A stretch of 64,000 bases of DNA from Tethya wilhelma (taxonomy: Eukaryota; Porifera; Demospongiae; Tethyida; Tethyidae): assembly GCA_964030475.1 (NCBI GenBank), contig CAXIPT010000007.1:5905026-5969025 (forward strand), written 5' to 3'. Shown one piece after another: positions 26,249 to 35,262 of the stretch (its first letter is position 1; every line of letters begins with the position of its first letter). Made by a program: the position numbers and the translations under genes. Under the pieces are notes generated by a model, which was not told where the DNA came from, searched no databases, and saw nothing but the letters and a program-made list of their open reading frames with translations.

Positions 26249-26341
26249 GCGTGGCTGTCTCTCACTGGTCATAAGAAAGACATAGTTGACTTGAAACCAA
26301 AACAAACATCAATTAGTAACGCTTCTTTAAGAACACAATAA
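19472..26341 (+). CDS. TBCCD1: TBCC domain-containing protein 1
   Basis: Fourteen exons: 19472-19603, 19697-19758, 19900-19962, 20118-20215, 20588-20696, 20999-21105, 21257-21408 (or duplicate 21839-21990), 22184-22353, 25052-25180, 25250-25372, 25526-25749, 25852-25996, 26064-26157 and 26249-26341. They give 566 aa, close to vertebrate TBCCD1. The TBCC beta-helix spans about residues 300-430 (IYLLAPLRSVQIEKCSRC, CDSITVVTACRRL, APYNTHYP). It is followed by the TBCCD1-specific PFSMEGETEENP and YQDELDKRKE segments. TBCCD1 is related to tubulin cofactor C and RP2 and acts in centrosome and Golgi positioning. The 2.7-kb intron 8 contains a complete separate gene. Confidence 0.94.
21624..21990. 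other. duplicate of TBCCD1 exons 6-7 after an n (unmerged contig overlap)
   Basis: The n at 21624 follows a CT tract; the next base is mid-exon 6. 21625-21708 repeats exon 6 and 21839-21990 repeats exon 7, with the surrounding introns also repeated up to about 22170. There the CT tract at which the first contig stopped recurs. Differences are SNPs such as LLV versus LLI and MAT versus LAT. Including both copies would put a truncated exon in the message, so two overlapping allelic contigs are the simplest explanation. Confidence 0.85.
22929..22937 (+). promoter_or_regulatory. TATA box of the nested multi-TM gene
   Basis: tataaaaaa at 22929-22937 lies 77 bp upstream of the ATG at 23006 and would place transcription start near 22960. 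It lies inside TBCCD1 intron 8 and supports independent transcription of the nested gene. The rest of 22354-22928 shows no coding potential. Confidence 0.5.
23006..24808 (+). CDS. intronless Cys-rich multi-TM receptor-like protein, nested in TBCCD1
   Basis: Single-exon gene of 600 aa. The open frame begins earlier, but the first ATG is 23006. A hydrophobic signal peptide (about 1-30) leads a Cys-rich ectodomain to about residue 180, containing an EGF/TNFR-like module (MCGRCKEGYAPP, then CAHC). About eight hydrophobic segments follow, for example YLAVAYLPLTGFFVLLLMF, AIYPMVLVGVVSAFVSL, AVLALVMLAVFTLLPLVLL and LMAGIACLHPLYGCVLLLYIF. The cytoplasmic tail is acidic (ASDEEEANEYAPLI) with a possible dileucine/tyrosine sorting motif. 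It resembles large uncharacterised families of early-branching animals; ligand and coupling are unknown. It is on the same strand as its host gene and has its own TATA box. Confidence 0.85.
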   Translation: MMAIMPFSAAVSLLYYYFLLLSNVQPSQSVVSLEDSLDCSAPWSMKNYSQGNFTGCKCAIYMKRLFWCNDFNHAFPATLPHCYCLSFNEHLNTTVVGYCNVMCGLNIHDHMWGASPGRYSIPASILKSQSGKEFNEKMCDGLILNREGQMCGRCKEGYAPPVYSYSLACAHCTDYKYNWIKYLAVAYLPLTGFFVLLLMFKVSATSGLMSGFILTSQVLFSPAVTSPIRKKLMVKSYAVVPTFYGIWNLDFFRAIYTPFCLHPNMTVIQTRVLDYGIAIYPMVLVGVVSAFVSLHYRSPTLVRLWRPFYRCLRCVRNEWDVRSSLVEAFVTFLLLSYVKILNVSLDLLTPVILYKKNGKVLPKLYLNLDGTVPFFGPGHIPYAVLALVMLAVFTLLPLVLLCLYPSRWFHRVLNYLNIRREMLREFVEVFQGEFKYEPHDFRYFAGFFLFIRLANLVLGCSFNNLIYLWYGALLFAASAIFVAMVKQYKVPMHTNIDTLLFSFTSLFLTGTAIFLFTFGIGGPNYANKSSALMAGIACLHPLYGCVLLLYIFTPKQKLGHMCGFVRVKVTQFVRKIKREEASDEEEANEYAPLINSVDIH

Positions 26342-26486
26342 TAATCAAATTTGCAGGTACAAATTAAAGTCATAATAATTATGTAACAGTACTTATTAAA
26401 GTTTTTTTGTTTGACAATATGCAAAGTCATAAATTAATTTTGTGTATTTCAAAATGCATGTAAAACCAATAAGTAACACATCAAAG

Positions 26487-28580
26487 CTAGAACAAATTGA
26501 TTTCCAGTCCTATCTCATTGGCCATTTCCAAAACTGTTTTGTCAAGTATTTCAGCTTCCAAAACAAACCTCTTCAACTTTCTTCCTCCANCATTCTTCCT
26601 CCAAGCCTCGTGTAAGATCGTCACAAACTCTGCAACATGTTGAATCAATTTGCTGTCATCCAAGATGCTAATCTCAAGGGTGAAATGGTTTGAGTTAGGT
26701 AGAGAGAACAGTGAATCAGAAAATGCAGAAACAGCTTCTTTTCCAAACGGTTTTGCTAATCCTGGTACTTGGGCAATTCCATAGGAACTCACTTGAACCA
26801 TTGCAAGCTTCTCTAGTGTCACAGTAGTGGCTGACATTGGCTTGAGAATACAATCTGTGATGAACTCAAAGTCCATTACACCGCCATGCTCATGGTATCC
26901 AATCTCTAGACTTGTAAGTGTGCTGTTCTTTAGAACTCTTTGAAACAGTTCCAGTGGAACATCTCCAAGCAAGAAAAGAGACAAATTCTTGACTTGGAAG
27001 CTAGTGTTGTCTGCAAGAATTATTGGTAAAGAAATTCCATCACGAACACAAAAGACTTTCAAGCTGTTTAACTTGAGAGGTTGGAGGGAGCACAGCCATG
27101 AAGAAAAGTCTCGAGTTTCATCAGCCGACCTTGAATTTGCACTAAACTCAAGAGACTTGTATTGTGTAGCAGAATCAGGCACATTGAGCAGCTGGCTACT
27201 CACACTAGCTGAGACCCTTTCATCTTTCTTGATATCAATTAGCTCCAGCAACAGGCTCTGAGGATGGGAACAGGGGGAGGTTATAAAATGAGCTACTAGG
27301 TCGTGTAGGGAGCCATAGCTGAATGTGATGCATTTGAGAGAAACACTTTCAAAGCTTGGGCTTTCAAAGAGTGAAATAAGTGCCTCTACAAATTGTTGGC
27401 CGCAAGCATGTCTACGATCTGTGTAAGCAAAAGTAAAGTTGGCAAGTGACTTCTGACAGGAGATGATCGTGGCAAGCTTAGTGTAGCCATCGACTAAAAG
27501 AGCACATCGGTTAATGAAGAGCCTTGTTAGAGTGGTGAGAGGAGAAACTAGTGATGGAAGAGTTGGCGAGCGTTGGCACAGATGTGACAGACGTTCAAAA
27601 TAGTCAACAATGAAAGTATTTGCTTTTATAATAGAAGAACGGGACTTAAGCTCTAGACTAGACAGCTGGACTGGTGTCTGGTTGGACAGGACAGCAGTCA
27701 ACAGATCAAAAGAACCAACCACAAGTAGCTTAAGAGAACTTACATTCTTTAGAAAGGGACACACAGCTTCAGAACCAAGGTGTGGGCAATCTTGGGCAGC
27801 TATAGACAAGTATTTGGGATAGTACTGACACTCTTTCATCAGCAGATAGATTGCATCTGGATCAGGTAGACGGCCATTTCTTGTTTCAGAGACATAGCTA
27901 GCGTAGCAAGGTGGCACATAGAGACAGCGCTCATTGGTTTGCTTGTAGACACAAAGGTCTGCATTAAAACTTTCAGAGTTCTTCTGGTGATTATCTGTCA
28001 GTGCTACATAAATAGCCTGTTCATGTATGGCCACAGAAGGTAGAAAATCATCAGCTTCAGATCGAGTATCACTAGGATCATTTTCATACACAGTGACAAC
28101 TTTGTCTCCTGCGATGAGTGTGTTAACAATGTCGACTGGGACATTACCGTAAAACGAAGCTGGTGGTGGAAATACACACATAAACTTGGTATAGTCGATG
28201 TTTTCAAAGTAACCAGTGGGACGACCACGATTTACAATGATGTTGGCTAGAATGGCAAGGTAACGCTCCCGAAATGTGGTGCTATGGTGATACTGCTCAA
28301 CTGCTGTCTTGTCAGCGTCTTTAGGGATATAAATACGACCAGAAACAAAATACCTTGATGTGTGTTTCTTGTATAGGTGTTCCCAGATGGCCTCTGGGTC
28401 AATGCCATCAAATACACAGGTGTCTGCTAGCTTACACACATCTATGACTGGCAGGTGGACTAGCAACAACCGTCGTAGAGTTGGAGGTAGACAGGCGAGG
28501 AGCTGAGAAGGGTAGGACTCCAGCTGTTGGACTATCTTGGAGAGACACAGGTCTTGAAGGGGAGCAGTGGAATACATCAT
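26487..28580 (-). CDS. F-box-like/LRR-like intronless protein, member 1
   Basis: Single-exon frame of about 697 aa beginning MMYSTAPLQDLCLSKIVQQ. Residues about 25-70 (LPPTLRRLLLVHLPVIDVCK, then IWEHLYKKH) have the spacing of an F-box: LP start, hydrophobic helices, terminal Trp and LY. Residues about 270-680 are LRR/RNI-like, with repeated LSSLELKSR, LTRLFINRC and LTSLEIGYH strands. A bridging role between SKP1/cullin and a bound target is plausible but inferred. No signal peptide, TM, NACHT or kinase. The n at 26590 adds a doubtful codon compared with sister genes (WRKN-GGRK). First of a tandem set on this strand. Confidence 0.8.
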   Translation of the reverse strand: MMYSTAPLQDLCLSKIVQQLESYPSQLLACLPPTLRRLLLVHLPVIDVCKLADTCVFDGIDPEAIWEHLYKKHTSRYFVSGRIYIPKDADKTAVEQYHHSTTFRERYLAILANIIVNRGRPTGYFENIDYTKFMCVFPPPASFYGNVPVDIVNTLIAGDKVVTVYENDPSDTRSEADDFLPSVAIHEQAIYVALTDNHQKNSESFNADLCVYKQTNERCLYVPPCYASYVSETRNGRLPDPDAIYLLMKECQYYPKYLSIAAQDCPHLGSEAVCPFLKNVSSLKLLVVGSFDLLTAVLSNQTPVQLSSLELKSRSSIIKANTFIVDYFERLSHLCQRSPTLPSLVSPLTTLTRLFINRCALLVDGYTKLATIISCQKSLANFTFAYTDRRHACGQQFVEALISLFESPSFESVSLKCITFSYGSLHDLVAHFITSPCSHPQSLLLELIDIKKDERVSASVSSQLLNVPDSATQYKSLEFSANSRSADETRDFSSWLCSLQPLKLNSLKVFCVRDGISLPIILADNTSFQVKNLSLFLLGDVPLELFQRVLKNSTLTSLEIGYHEHGGVMDFEFITDCILKPMSATTVTLEKLAMVQVSSYGIAQVPGLAKPFGKEAVSAFSDSLFSLPNSNHFTLEISILDDSKLIQHVAEFVTILHEAWRKNXGGRKLKRFVLEAEILDKTVLEMANEIGLEINLF
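26590..26590. other. assembly join in member 1
   Basis: ctccancattcttcctcc replaces ctccattcttcctcc of the sister genes: the contig ends overlap by a couple of bases around the n. The reading frame is preserved only because three extra bases result. Confidence 0.8.
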
Positions 28581-28648
28581 TGTGCCTAACAAGCCCCTCG
28601 TTATTAAATAGGGAGGAGCCTGCTTGCACGAGGACGCACTGATGAACA

Positions 28649-28660
28649 TGCGCATGCGCA
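28649..28660. promoter_or_regulatory. NRF1-type palindrome upstream of member 1
   Basis: TGCGCATGCGCA is an exact match to the NRF1 consensus YGCGCAYGCGCR, 69 bp upstream of the ATG. The same palindrome lies upstream of member 2 (35139-35150) and in the repeated segment at 32842-32853, which argues for a shared core promoter. Confidence 0.55.
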
Positions 28661-28717
28661 GTTCAGACTTTTGATTTTAGCAGCAGAATATTATCATCAA
28701 ACTTAACTGGTTTATAA

Positions 28718-28749
28718 NGATGTGTATAAGAGACAGGTATAAGAGACAG
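28718..28749. other. join with Tn5/Nextera mosaic-end adapter
   Basis: After the n at 28718 come GATGTGTATAAGAGACAG (28719-28736), the Tn5 mosaic end missing its first A, and then GTATAAGAGACAG (28737-28749), the last 13 bases of a second mosaic end. This is library-preparation sequence, not genome. The gene fragment downstream begins immediately after it. Confidence 0.95.
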
Positions 28750-29845
28750 TACGCTTGCATTCCCTTTCTAAAGTGTGTAAGTTCTCTTAAGCTGTGTGTG
28801 GATGGTTGCTATGAAACGCTGTTGACTACGGTACAGTCAAACCAGACACCAATGCTGTCCTGTCTAGAGCTTAAGCAGCGTTCTTCTGTGATTAGCAACG
28901 ACCATCTTGAATATCTGTCACACTTGTGCCAACATTCACCAACTCTTCCATCATTTGTTTCTCCTCTTACCACTCTAACAAGGCTCTCCATTGAAGGTTG
29001 TTCTGCTTCGGATAATGGTTACACTTATCTTGCGACTGTCATCTCTTGCCAGAAGTCACTAGCCTCCTTTGTACTTGACGCATATCGTAGTGATGCTTAT
29101 AGCCAGCCATTTGTAGATGCACTTATTTCACTCTTTGAAAGTCCAAGCTTTGAAAATGTTGTTCTTCGACATATTAACATTTTCAGTTGTGCGTGTCTAC
29201 AAGACCTAGTATCTCACTTCTTGACCTCCCCCTGTTCCCATCCTCAGAGCCTGTCGCTGGAGCTTATTGAGATCAAGCCTCGGAAAGATGAAAGTGTTTC
29301 AGCTAATGTGAGTAGCCAGCTCCTCAATGTGCCTGATTCTGCTTTAGAGTACAAGTCTCTTCAGTTTAGTGCAAAAGATTATACAAGACCGACATCATTT
29401 GATGAAACTCGAGACTTTTCTTCATGGCTGTGCTCCCTCCAACCTCTCAAGTTGAATAGCTTGAAAGTCTTCTGTGCTCCTAATGGAATTTCTTTACCAA
29501 TCCTTGCAAACAACATCAGCTTCCAAGTCAAGAATTTGTCTCTTTTTTTGCCTGGAGATGTTCCACCGGAACTATTTCAAAGAGTTCTAAAGAACAGCAC
29601 ACTTACAAGTCTAGAGATTGGATACCATGAGCGTCACGGTTTAGCAAACTTGGCACATGGGCTAGGTGATGTAATGGACTTTGAGTTTCTCACTAATTGT
29701 ATTCTCAAGCCAATGTCAGCCGCTACTGTGACACTGGAGAAGCTTGTAATGGTTCCAATGCTTTCCTTTCTAATACAACGAGCACCAATGCTAGCAAAAC
29801 CATTTAAAAAAGAAGTTGTTTCTGCATTTTCCGATGCACTGTTCT
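28750..29845 (+). pseudogene. F-box-like/LRR-like family fragment, opposite strand
   Basis: About 365 codons of the family body, beginning with adapter and ending at the n at 29846. It lacks the N-terminal F-box-like block and the C-terminal part. It is much closer to member 3 (35263-37398) than to the others: both carry the IEIKPRKDESVSAN and LEIGYHE...GLGDVMDFEF-type extensions. It could be the other allele or a near paralogue of member 3. It is truncated by the assembly rather than by visible mutation. Its reversed orientation is probably a scaffolding choice. Confidence 0.75.
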
Positions 29846-29846
29846 N

Positions 29847-29957
29847 CTCCAAACTACGGAAGAAAAGAAACAAGCTAGTTCTGTGGAGGAGACCCCTGAC
29901 TACAACCAACTACTTTCTCCGAGAGCTACTCTTAGAAACACACAGGCTTGCTGTTGG
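29847..29957 (+). CDS. possible exon of an unidentified gene
   Basis: Directly after the n at 29846 there is a 37-codon open stretch (LQTTEEKKQASSVEET, then PDYNQLLSPRA) ending in a good GT donor at 29958. It has no similarity to the adjacent LRR-like fragment, so the join at 29846 fuses unrelated sequences. The rest of this gene is not seen. Confidence 0.35.

Positions 29958-30033
<76 letters not shown>
29958..30033. repeat. GT/AC inverted microsatellite
   Basis: A (GT)n run passes directly into an (AC)n run, forming a perfect self-complementary hairpin. Such tracts are hard to sequence and may mark an assembly artefact or a strong secondary structure. Confidence 0.8.
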
Positions 30034-30037
<4 letters not shown>

Positions 30038-30133
30038 CATCAAACTTATAATAACAGTGAATTAGCTAGGAACATAATAATAATATTATTTTATATGTTG
30101 TTATGATTTCAGAAGTCCAGAAGTCTTAGTGCA

Positions 30134-30528
30134 TTAAAGGTGCTATTGCACGGAAGTTGTACGCGTAGTAATTTACACCGCGTAGTGAAGCCATAATGTG
30201 CGTAGAGCAATATGCGTGTATTAAAATGTGCGACCACGTGCAGTTTGAATTTGACCTCTTACAAGAAATTATGAGCAGTAGAAGCACACTAAGAGAAGGA
30301 ACGGGGAAGAAAGAAGCTAAATGAGTGTAAGTCTAAGCATATAAGTATGTCAAATAGCTGCAGCTTGCCACGTGGTCACAAAGAAAAATTATGCGTACGT
30401 TGGAGTCAACGCGAAAATAGGAGCGCAAATTGCATTCCAATGACGTATTTTCAACCAATGAAATTTCAGTATTGATTTTTGGGCCATTTTTTCAAAAAGT
30501 TGCCGCTTCCGTGCAATAGCACCTTTAA
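30134..30528. mobile_element. 395-bp MITE with TTAA ends (piggyBac-like)
   Basis: Perfect 23-bp terminal inverted repeats, ttaaaggtgctattgcacgg plus aag at 30134-30156, and its reverse complement at 30506-30528. Both ends carry TTAA, the invariant piggyBac target duplication. The interior has no ORF, so it is non-autonomous. Assignment to the piggyBac superfamily rests on the TTAA ends only. Confidence 0.8.
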
Positions 30529-32809
30529 GCTTGCCATTGCATATCAATATATAGCATTATATACAGTTTTAGTACCCCAAAGAGGACAACAACTTTCGGA
30601 ATGCATATGCATGCCCGTAGTAGCTGGTTAGGGCATGCAGTTGCATTTTAAAGCATGCAGATATGAAAATAGTGAACAAGGATTATGTTTTTATTATTGC
30701 AAAAGTCACAAAAGCTGTCACAAATCATTTTCCTTACATTATAGTTGAAGTGCCCTAATAAGGACAGTAACTTTTCATGTGCCCAATTAGGGCAGTTCCA
30801 TTTATAGCATGAAAGTGAAACACATGCAGATCCAGGCATGCTATCATCATCTCTCCATGGTGTCACAAAGCCCGGGCTTGCCCTTATACACAACCATGAT
30901 AGTGCAATTGTATTATGATCACGACTGCATATTATGTATCTATAAAACATGACTCAACTCAATCAAATAAGTAATGATTAGTCTATTATAGTCATACGGC
31001 ATTGTACCAATTTAAAGTTTGCCAGTGAGTTGCCACCTCCCATTGATTGTTGTTAGATGGACTGTTTTAAAATTAACATATAGGCAGCAAAAATCAATGT
31101 ACCTTACCTTCTGATGTTACAGTGCTGTAAAGACCACTTCATTACATGTACGGTTGCATTTACAATGATAATATACTGTACAGATGACTAGCTTGGCTAG
31201 GGATATATGTTATGATTGTTATCATAATCATGTAGATACAACTTGATTGACAGAGACCAATACCCTATATACTGATCAAGTTTCCTTTTCGACATCAAAG
31301 CAATTCCTTTGGATTATACACTAGCCTCACAAAGAATTTTCCTCACATCTATAGCTAGTACGTTGAAGTGCCCTATAGCGAGGTTGCATTTAAAAGCATT
31401 ATCACTAACTAGCTGTAACCCGTAAGTTTAAGTTGATATTTTACATGAACTCATTATTTTAATCGGATTCGACCCATAATATTATTGCATCTATTGTAAT
31501 CTAGCACTTAGTCTAGTTCAAATGTCACAATATAACTTTAGTTACTCAGCACTGGCTGGACTATAGGATATATAAAAAAAAGCATGAGAATCTGAAACAG
31601 TAGGCAATTGAGCAACAAAATAAAAGCATCAACATGATCATATAGGCTTGGTAGTAATTATAAAATTGATGCTTGTGGGATAGCAGTGCTCTGTTGTTGC
31701 TGATGGCCATGAGGTGCATGGTATTGGTGGCTGTACACCTGTAAGACGAAAGTTTCTTCCTAGTGTGATGTGCTACAGGGGGACCAAAAGATGTCGGTGT
31801 TGGTTTCGACTTCAAACCCAGGCACTCCATCTTTACTCTGATACCTAATAGACGAACGATTGTCAATGTCCTCATCACCACTCTAAGTAGCTACATCACC
31901 AACTTTTAAAATTAACAGCACTACGACTTAACTTCACACTTAACCACTGTAACTGTACGACTTGTCACATTGGGCAAAGAAGGGTATTTTCGTACTCTTG
32001 ACAAAAGACAGAGTATTCATCTTGCTGAGCACACAAATCTATAGTCAATCTCAGATCAGTTAGGATGACCTCAGGATTCTCATGACAGATAGCTAGAAGA
32101 TAGTCGGTCTGTCACTGTCCATTGGCTCACCAATCAAGCAGCGGAGGTCCACAGAAACTTGATCAGTATCAGACTGAGAGGGTAGTGATATGGACTGCTG
32201 CCATCATAATTCACAGGCTTAGCATCTGAGGATTGCTGCAGACTAACCCTAACTTGAACAGAATGGTGGGCACTATTTCTTGAAGAGTTCTTTACAGCAA
32301 CAGTCTTGCTACAGTATTAATTCTTGAGTCTTCGAATTCTGAGCCTTCTTCTCTTAGATTTTTATACCTACAGTATTATTGTCCTTCTTGGCCACTACTT
32401 CGATATTTGCAGTCATTTTGGGTCAGAACAAAGAGACAGAGAGGCCATTGGCACATGTTGGCAGTTCAGTTTCTTCAGTGGTCAAGTTCCACTCAGTGAT
32501 GACATAGGTTGAGGCCTCAGACAGTTGGAGTCCTTCCTCTTGTATAGCAACAAGGGTAGACAAAGGGAAGCCAGTCCTTTGAAGGGGCTTGAGCTGTCCT
32601 TCGATCACAACAACTGAGATCAACTCACTAGCAGGGGCTAACATCATGTTTGAGTCCTTGTGGCACAAGCCAGAGCACAGCGCTATTAAAATATTGCGAT
32701 CCTGCATACAGACGTCATAGTCAACGTCATGTATGCGATGAACACGTAGGTTAATTAGATTTATATTTCCGGTGCCCTAACGTGAGCAAGCCTTAGCTGG
32801 ACCATTACA
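30529..32809. other. non-genic stretch of a probably misplaced contig
   Basis: No splice-supported gene is recognised. Two short open stretches on the minus strand (31561-31881 and 32423-32707) have ordinary amino-acid composition, but neither is tied to a family or to flanking exons. The 30560-30900 part has repeated 'agtgccctaa/aagaggacaa' phrases resembling old repeat DNA. Confidence 0.4.
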
Positions 32810-32910
32810 AGCCTGCTTGCACGAGGACGCACTGATGAACATGCGCATGCGCAGTTCAGACTTTTGATTTTAGCAGCAGAATATTATCATCAAACTTAAC
32901 TGGTTTATAA
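32810..32910. repeat. 101-bp exact copy of 28617-28717
   Basis: This segment is identical to the promoter of member 1 up to the base before the n at 28718. It is followed here by the sequence leading into the 3' end of member 2. The simplest reading is that the contig ending at 28717 and the contig containing 32810 overlap by 101 bp and were not merged. Confidence 0.85.
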
Positions 32911-32969
32911 CAATAACAATAACAATAACAACAATAGGTTAAATTTCCAAAACTTTAATAAAGTGAGAG

Positions 32970-35073
32970 TCAGTAGAATAGTTCAATCTCAAGTCCTATC
33001 TCATTGGCTATTTCCAAAACTGTTTCGTCAAATATTTCGTCATGAATCTTTGGTGTGTGCAAAACAAACCTCTTCAACTTTCTTCCTCCATTCTTCCTCC
33101 AAGCCTCGTGTAAGATCTCCACAAACTCTGCAACATGTTGAATTAGTTTGCTGACGTGTAAGATGCTAATCTCAAGGGTGAAATGGTTTGGGTTAGGTAG
33201 AGAGAACAGTGCATCAGAAAACGCAGAAACAGCTTCTTTTCCAAACGGTTTTGCTAATCCTGGTACTTGAAATTGTTGTACTAGATAGGAACGCACTTGA
33301 ACAATTTCAAGCTTCTCCAGTGTCACAGTAGCGGCTGACATTGGCTTGAGAATGCAATCTGTGATGAACTCAAAGTCCATTACACCGCCATGCTCATGGT
33401 ATCCAATCTCTAGACTTGTAAGTGTGGCGTTCTTTAGAACTCTTTGAAATGGTTCCAGTGGAACATCTCCAGGCAAAAAGAGAGACAAATTCTTGACTTG
33501 GAAGCTAGTATTTTCTGCGAGGATTGGTAAGGAAATTCCATCACGAACACAGAAGATTTTCAAGCTGTTCAACTTGAGAGGTCGGAGGGAGCATAGCCAT
33601 GAAGAAAAGTCTCGAGTTTCATCGGCCGATCTTGTAAACTCATCCATACTAAACTCAAGAGACTTGTATTCTGAAGCAGAATCAGGCACATTGAGGAGCT
33701 GACTGCTTACATTAGCTGAGACACTTTCATCTTTCTTTATCTCTAGTGATTCCAGTGACAAACTTTGAGGATGGGAACAAGGAGAGGTCATAAAGTGAGC
33801 TACTAGGTCTTGTAGACAAGCATAACTGAACATGCTACTCTGTCGGAGGGAAACACTTTCAAAACTTGGACTTTCAAAGAGTAAATTAAGTGCATCTACA
33901 AATGGTTGGCTATAAGCATCACTACGATTAGCATTAAGTGCAAAGGAGGCCAGTGACTTCTGGCAAGAGATGACAGTCGCAAGCTTAGTGTAGCCATCGC
34001 CTGAAGCAGAACAACCTTTAATGGAGAGCCTTGTTAAAGTGGTAAGAGGAGAAACAATTGATGGAAGACTTGGCGATTGTTGACACAGGTATGCGAGATG
34101 CTCAAGATGGTCATCGCCTACAATAGAAAAACGTGACTCAAGCACTAGACAAGAGAGCACTGGTGTCTGGTTTGACTGTACCGTAGTCAACAGCGTTTCA
34201 TAGCGACCATCTACAAACAGCCTCAGGGAACTTAGACACTTGAGAAAGGGACGCAAAACTCTACGACCAAAATGTTGGTAGTCGTGTATGGCCACAGACA
34301 AGTATTTGGGATAGTAGTTACACTCTTCCATCAGCAGAGAGATTGTCTCTGGATCTGGTAGACGGCCATTTCTTGTTTCAGAGACATAGCTAGCGTAGCA
34401 AGGTGGCACATAGAGACAACGCTCATTGGCTTCCTTGTAGACACAAAGGTCTGCATTAAAACTACCGTAGTTCTTTTGGTGAAAATCAGTCAGTGCTGTA
34501 ATTGGAGCATCTTCAAATTCAGCAAGGGAAGGTAGAAACTTGTCGGCTTGAGACTGAGTGTCACTAGGGTCATTTTCATACACAGTGACAACTTTGTCTC
34601 CTGCAATGAGTGTGTTAACAATGTCGACTGGAACCTGTGTGAAAAATGAAGCTGGTGGTGGAAATACACACATAAACTTGGCATAGTCAATGTTCTGAAA
34701 GTAACCTGTGGGACGGCCACGATTGATAATGATGTTGGCTAGAATGGCAAGGTAGCGCTCTCGAAATGTGGTGCTATGGTGATACTGCTCAATTGCTGTC
34801 TTGTCAGCATCATTAGGGATGGAAATACGACCAGAAACAAAGTACCTTGGTGTGTGTTTCTTGTAGAGGTGTTCCCAGATGGCCTCTGGGTCAATGCCAT
34901 CAAACACACAGGTGTCTGCTAGCTTACACACATCTATGACTGGCAGGTGGACTAGCAACAACCGTCGTAGAGTTGGAGGTAGACAGGCAAGGAGTTGAGG
35001 AGGGTAGGACTCCAGCTGTTGGACTATCTTGGAGAGACACAGGTCTTGAAGGGGAGCACTGAGTGGAATACAT
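32970..35073 (-). pseudogene. F-box-like/LRR-like family member 2, frameshifted at its start
   Basis: The body (to stop 32970-32972, ending EIELFY) is a full-length family member in a single open frame. The expected start ATG is at 35073, but four extra bases (ctga on the plus strand, 35059-35062) follow the codons for MYST. They throw the next codons out of frame, giving an early stop. Members 1, 3 and 4 lack the insertion. In the body frame the first ATG lies past the F-box-like block, at the KFMCVF codon near residue 120. It is therefore a pseudogene, an N-terminally shortened protein, or a sequencing error. Confidence 0.7.
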
Positions 35074-35138
35074 ACTCTTTAGTGCACACCCAAAATGCCA
35101 CGCCCCTCCATATCAACTTTAGAGGAGGAGCGTAAACG

Positions 35139-35150
35139 TGCGCATGCGCA
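35139..35150. promoter_or_regulatory. NRF1-type palindrome upstream of member 2
   Basis: TGCGCATGCGCA, 66 bp upstream of the member 2 ATG; same position and sequence as in member 1. Members 3 and 4 do not show it. Confidence 0.5.
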
Positions 35151-35262
35151 GACAGAACTTGAGTGAGTCAGTTGCAGGCCTAGGCCGGGTAGATATTTTA
35201 ACAATAAAATTTAAAATATAACAGTTACTGACGTCTGTAGTAATAAATCAATAAAGTGAGAA

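Noticed and set aside
31561..31881. Minus-strand ORF with a phrase (LTIVRLLGIRV) recalling Y-family DNA polymerases
   Set aside because: The similarity is about ten residues; no catalytic motifs or neighbouring exons were found.
32423..32707. Minus-strand ORF of ~94 aa
   Set aside because: Ordinary composition but no splice partners, family match or promoter; left unannotated.
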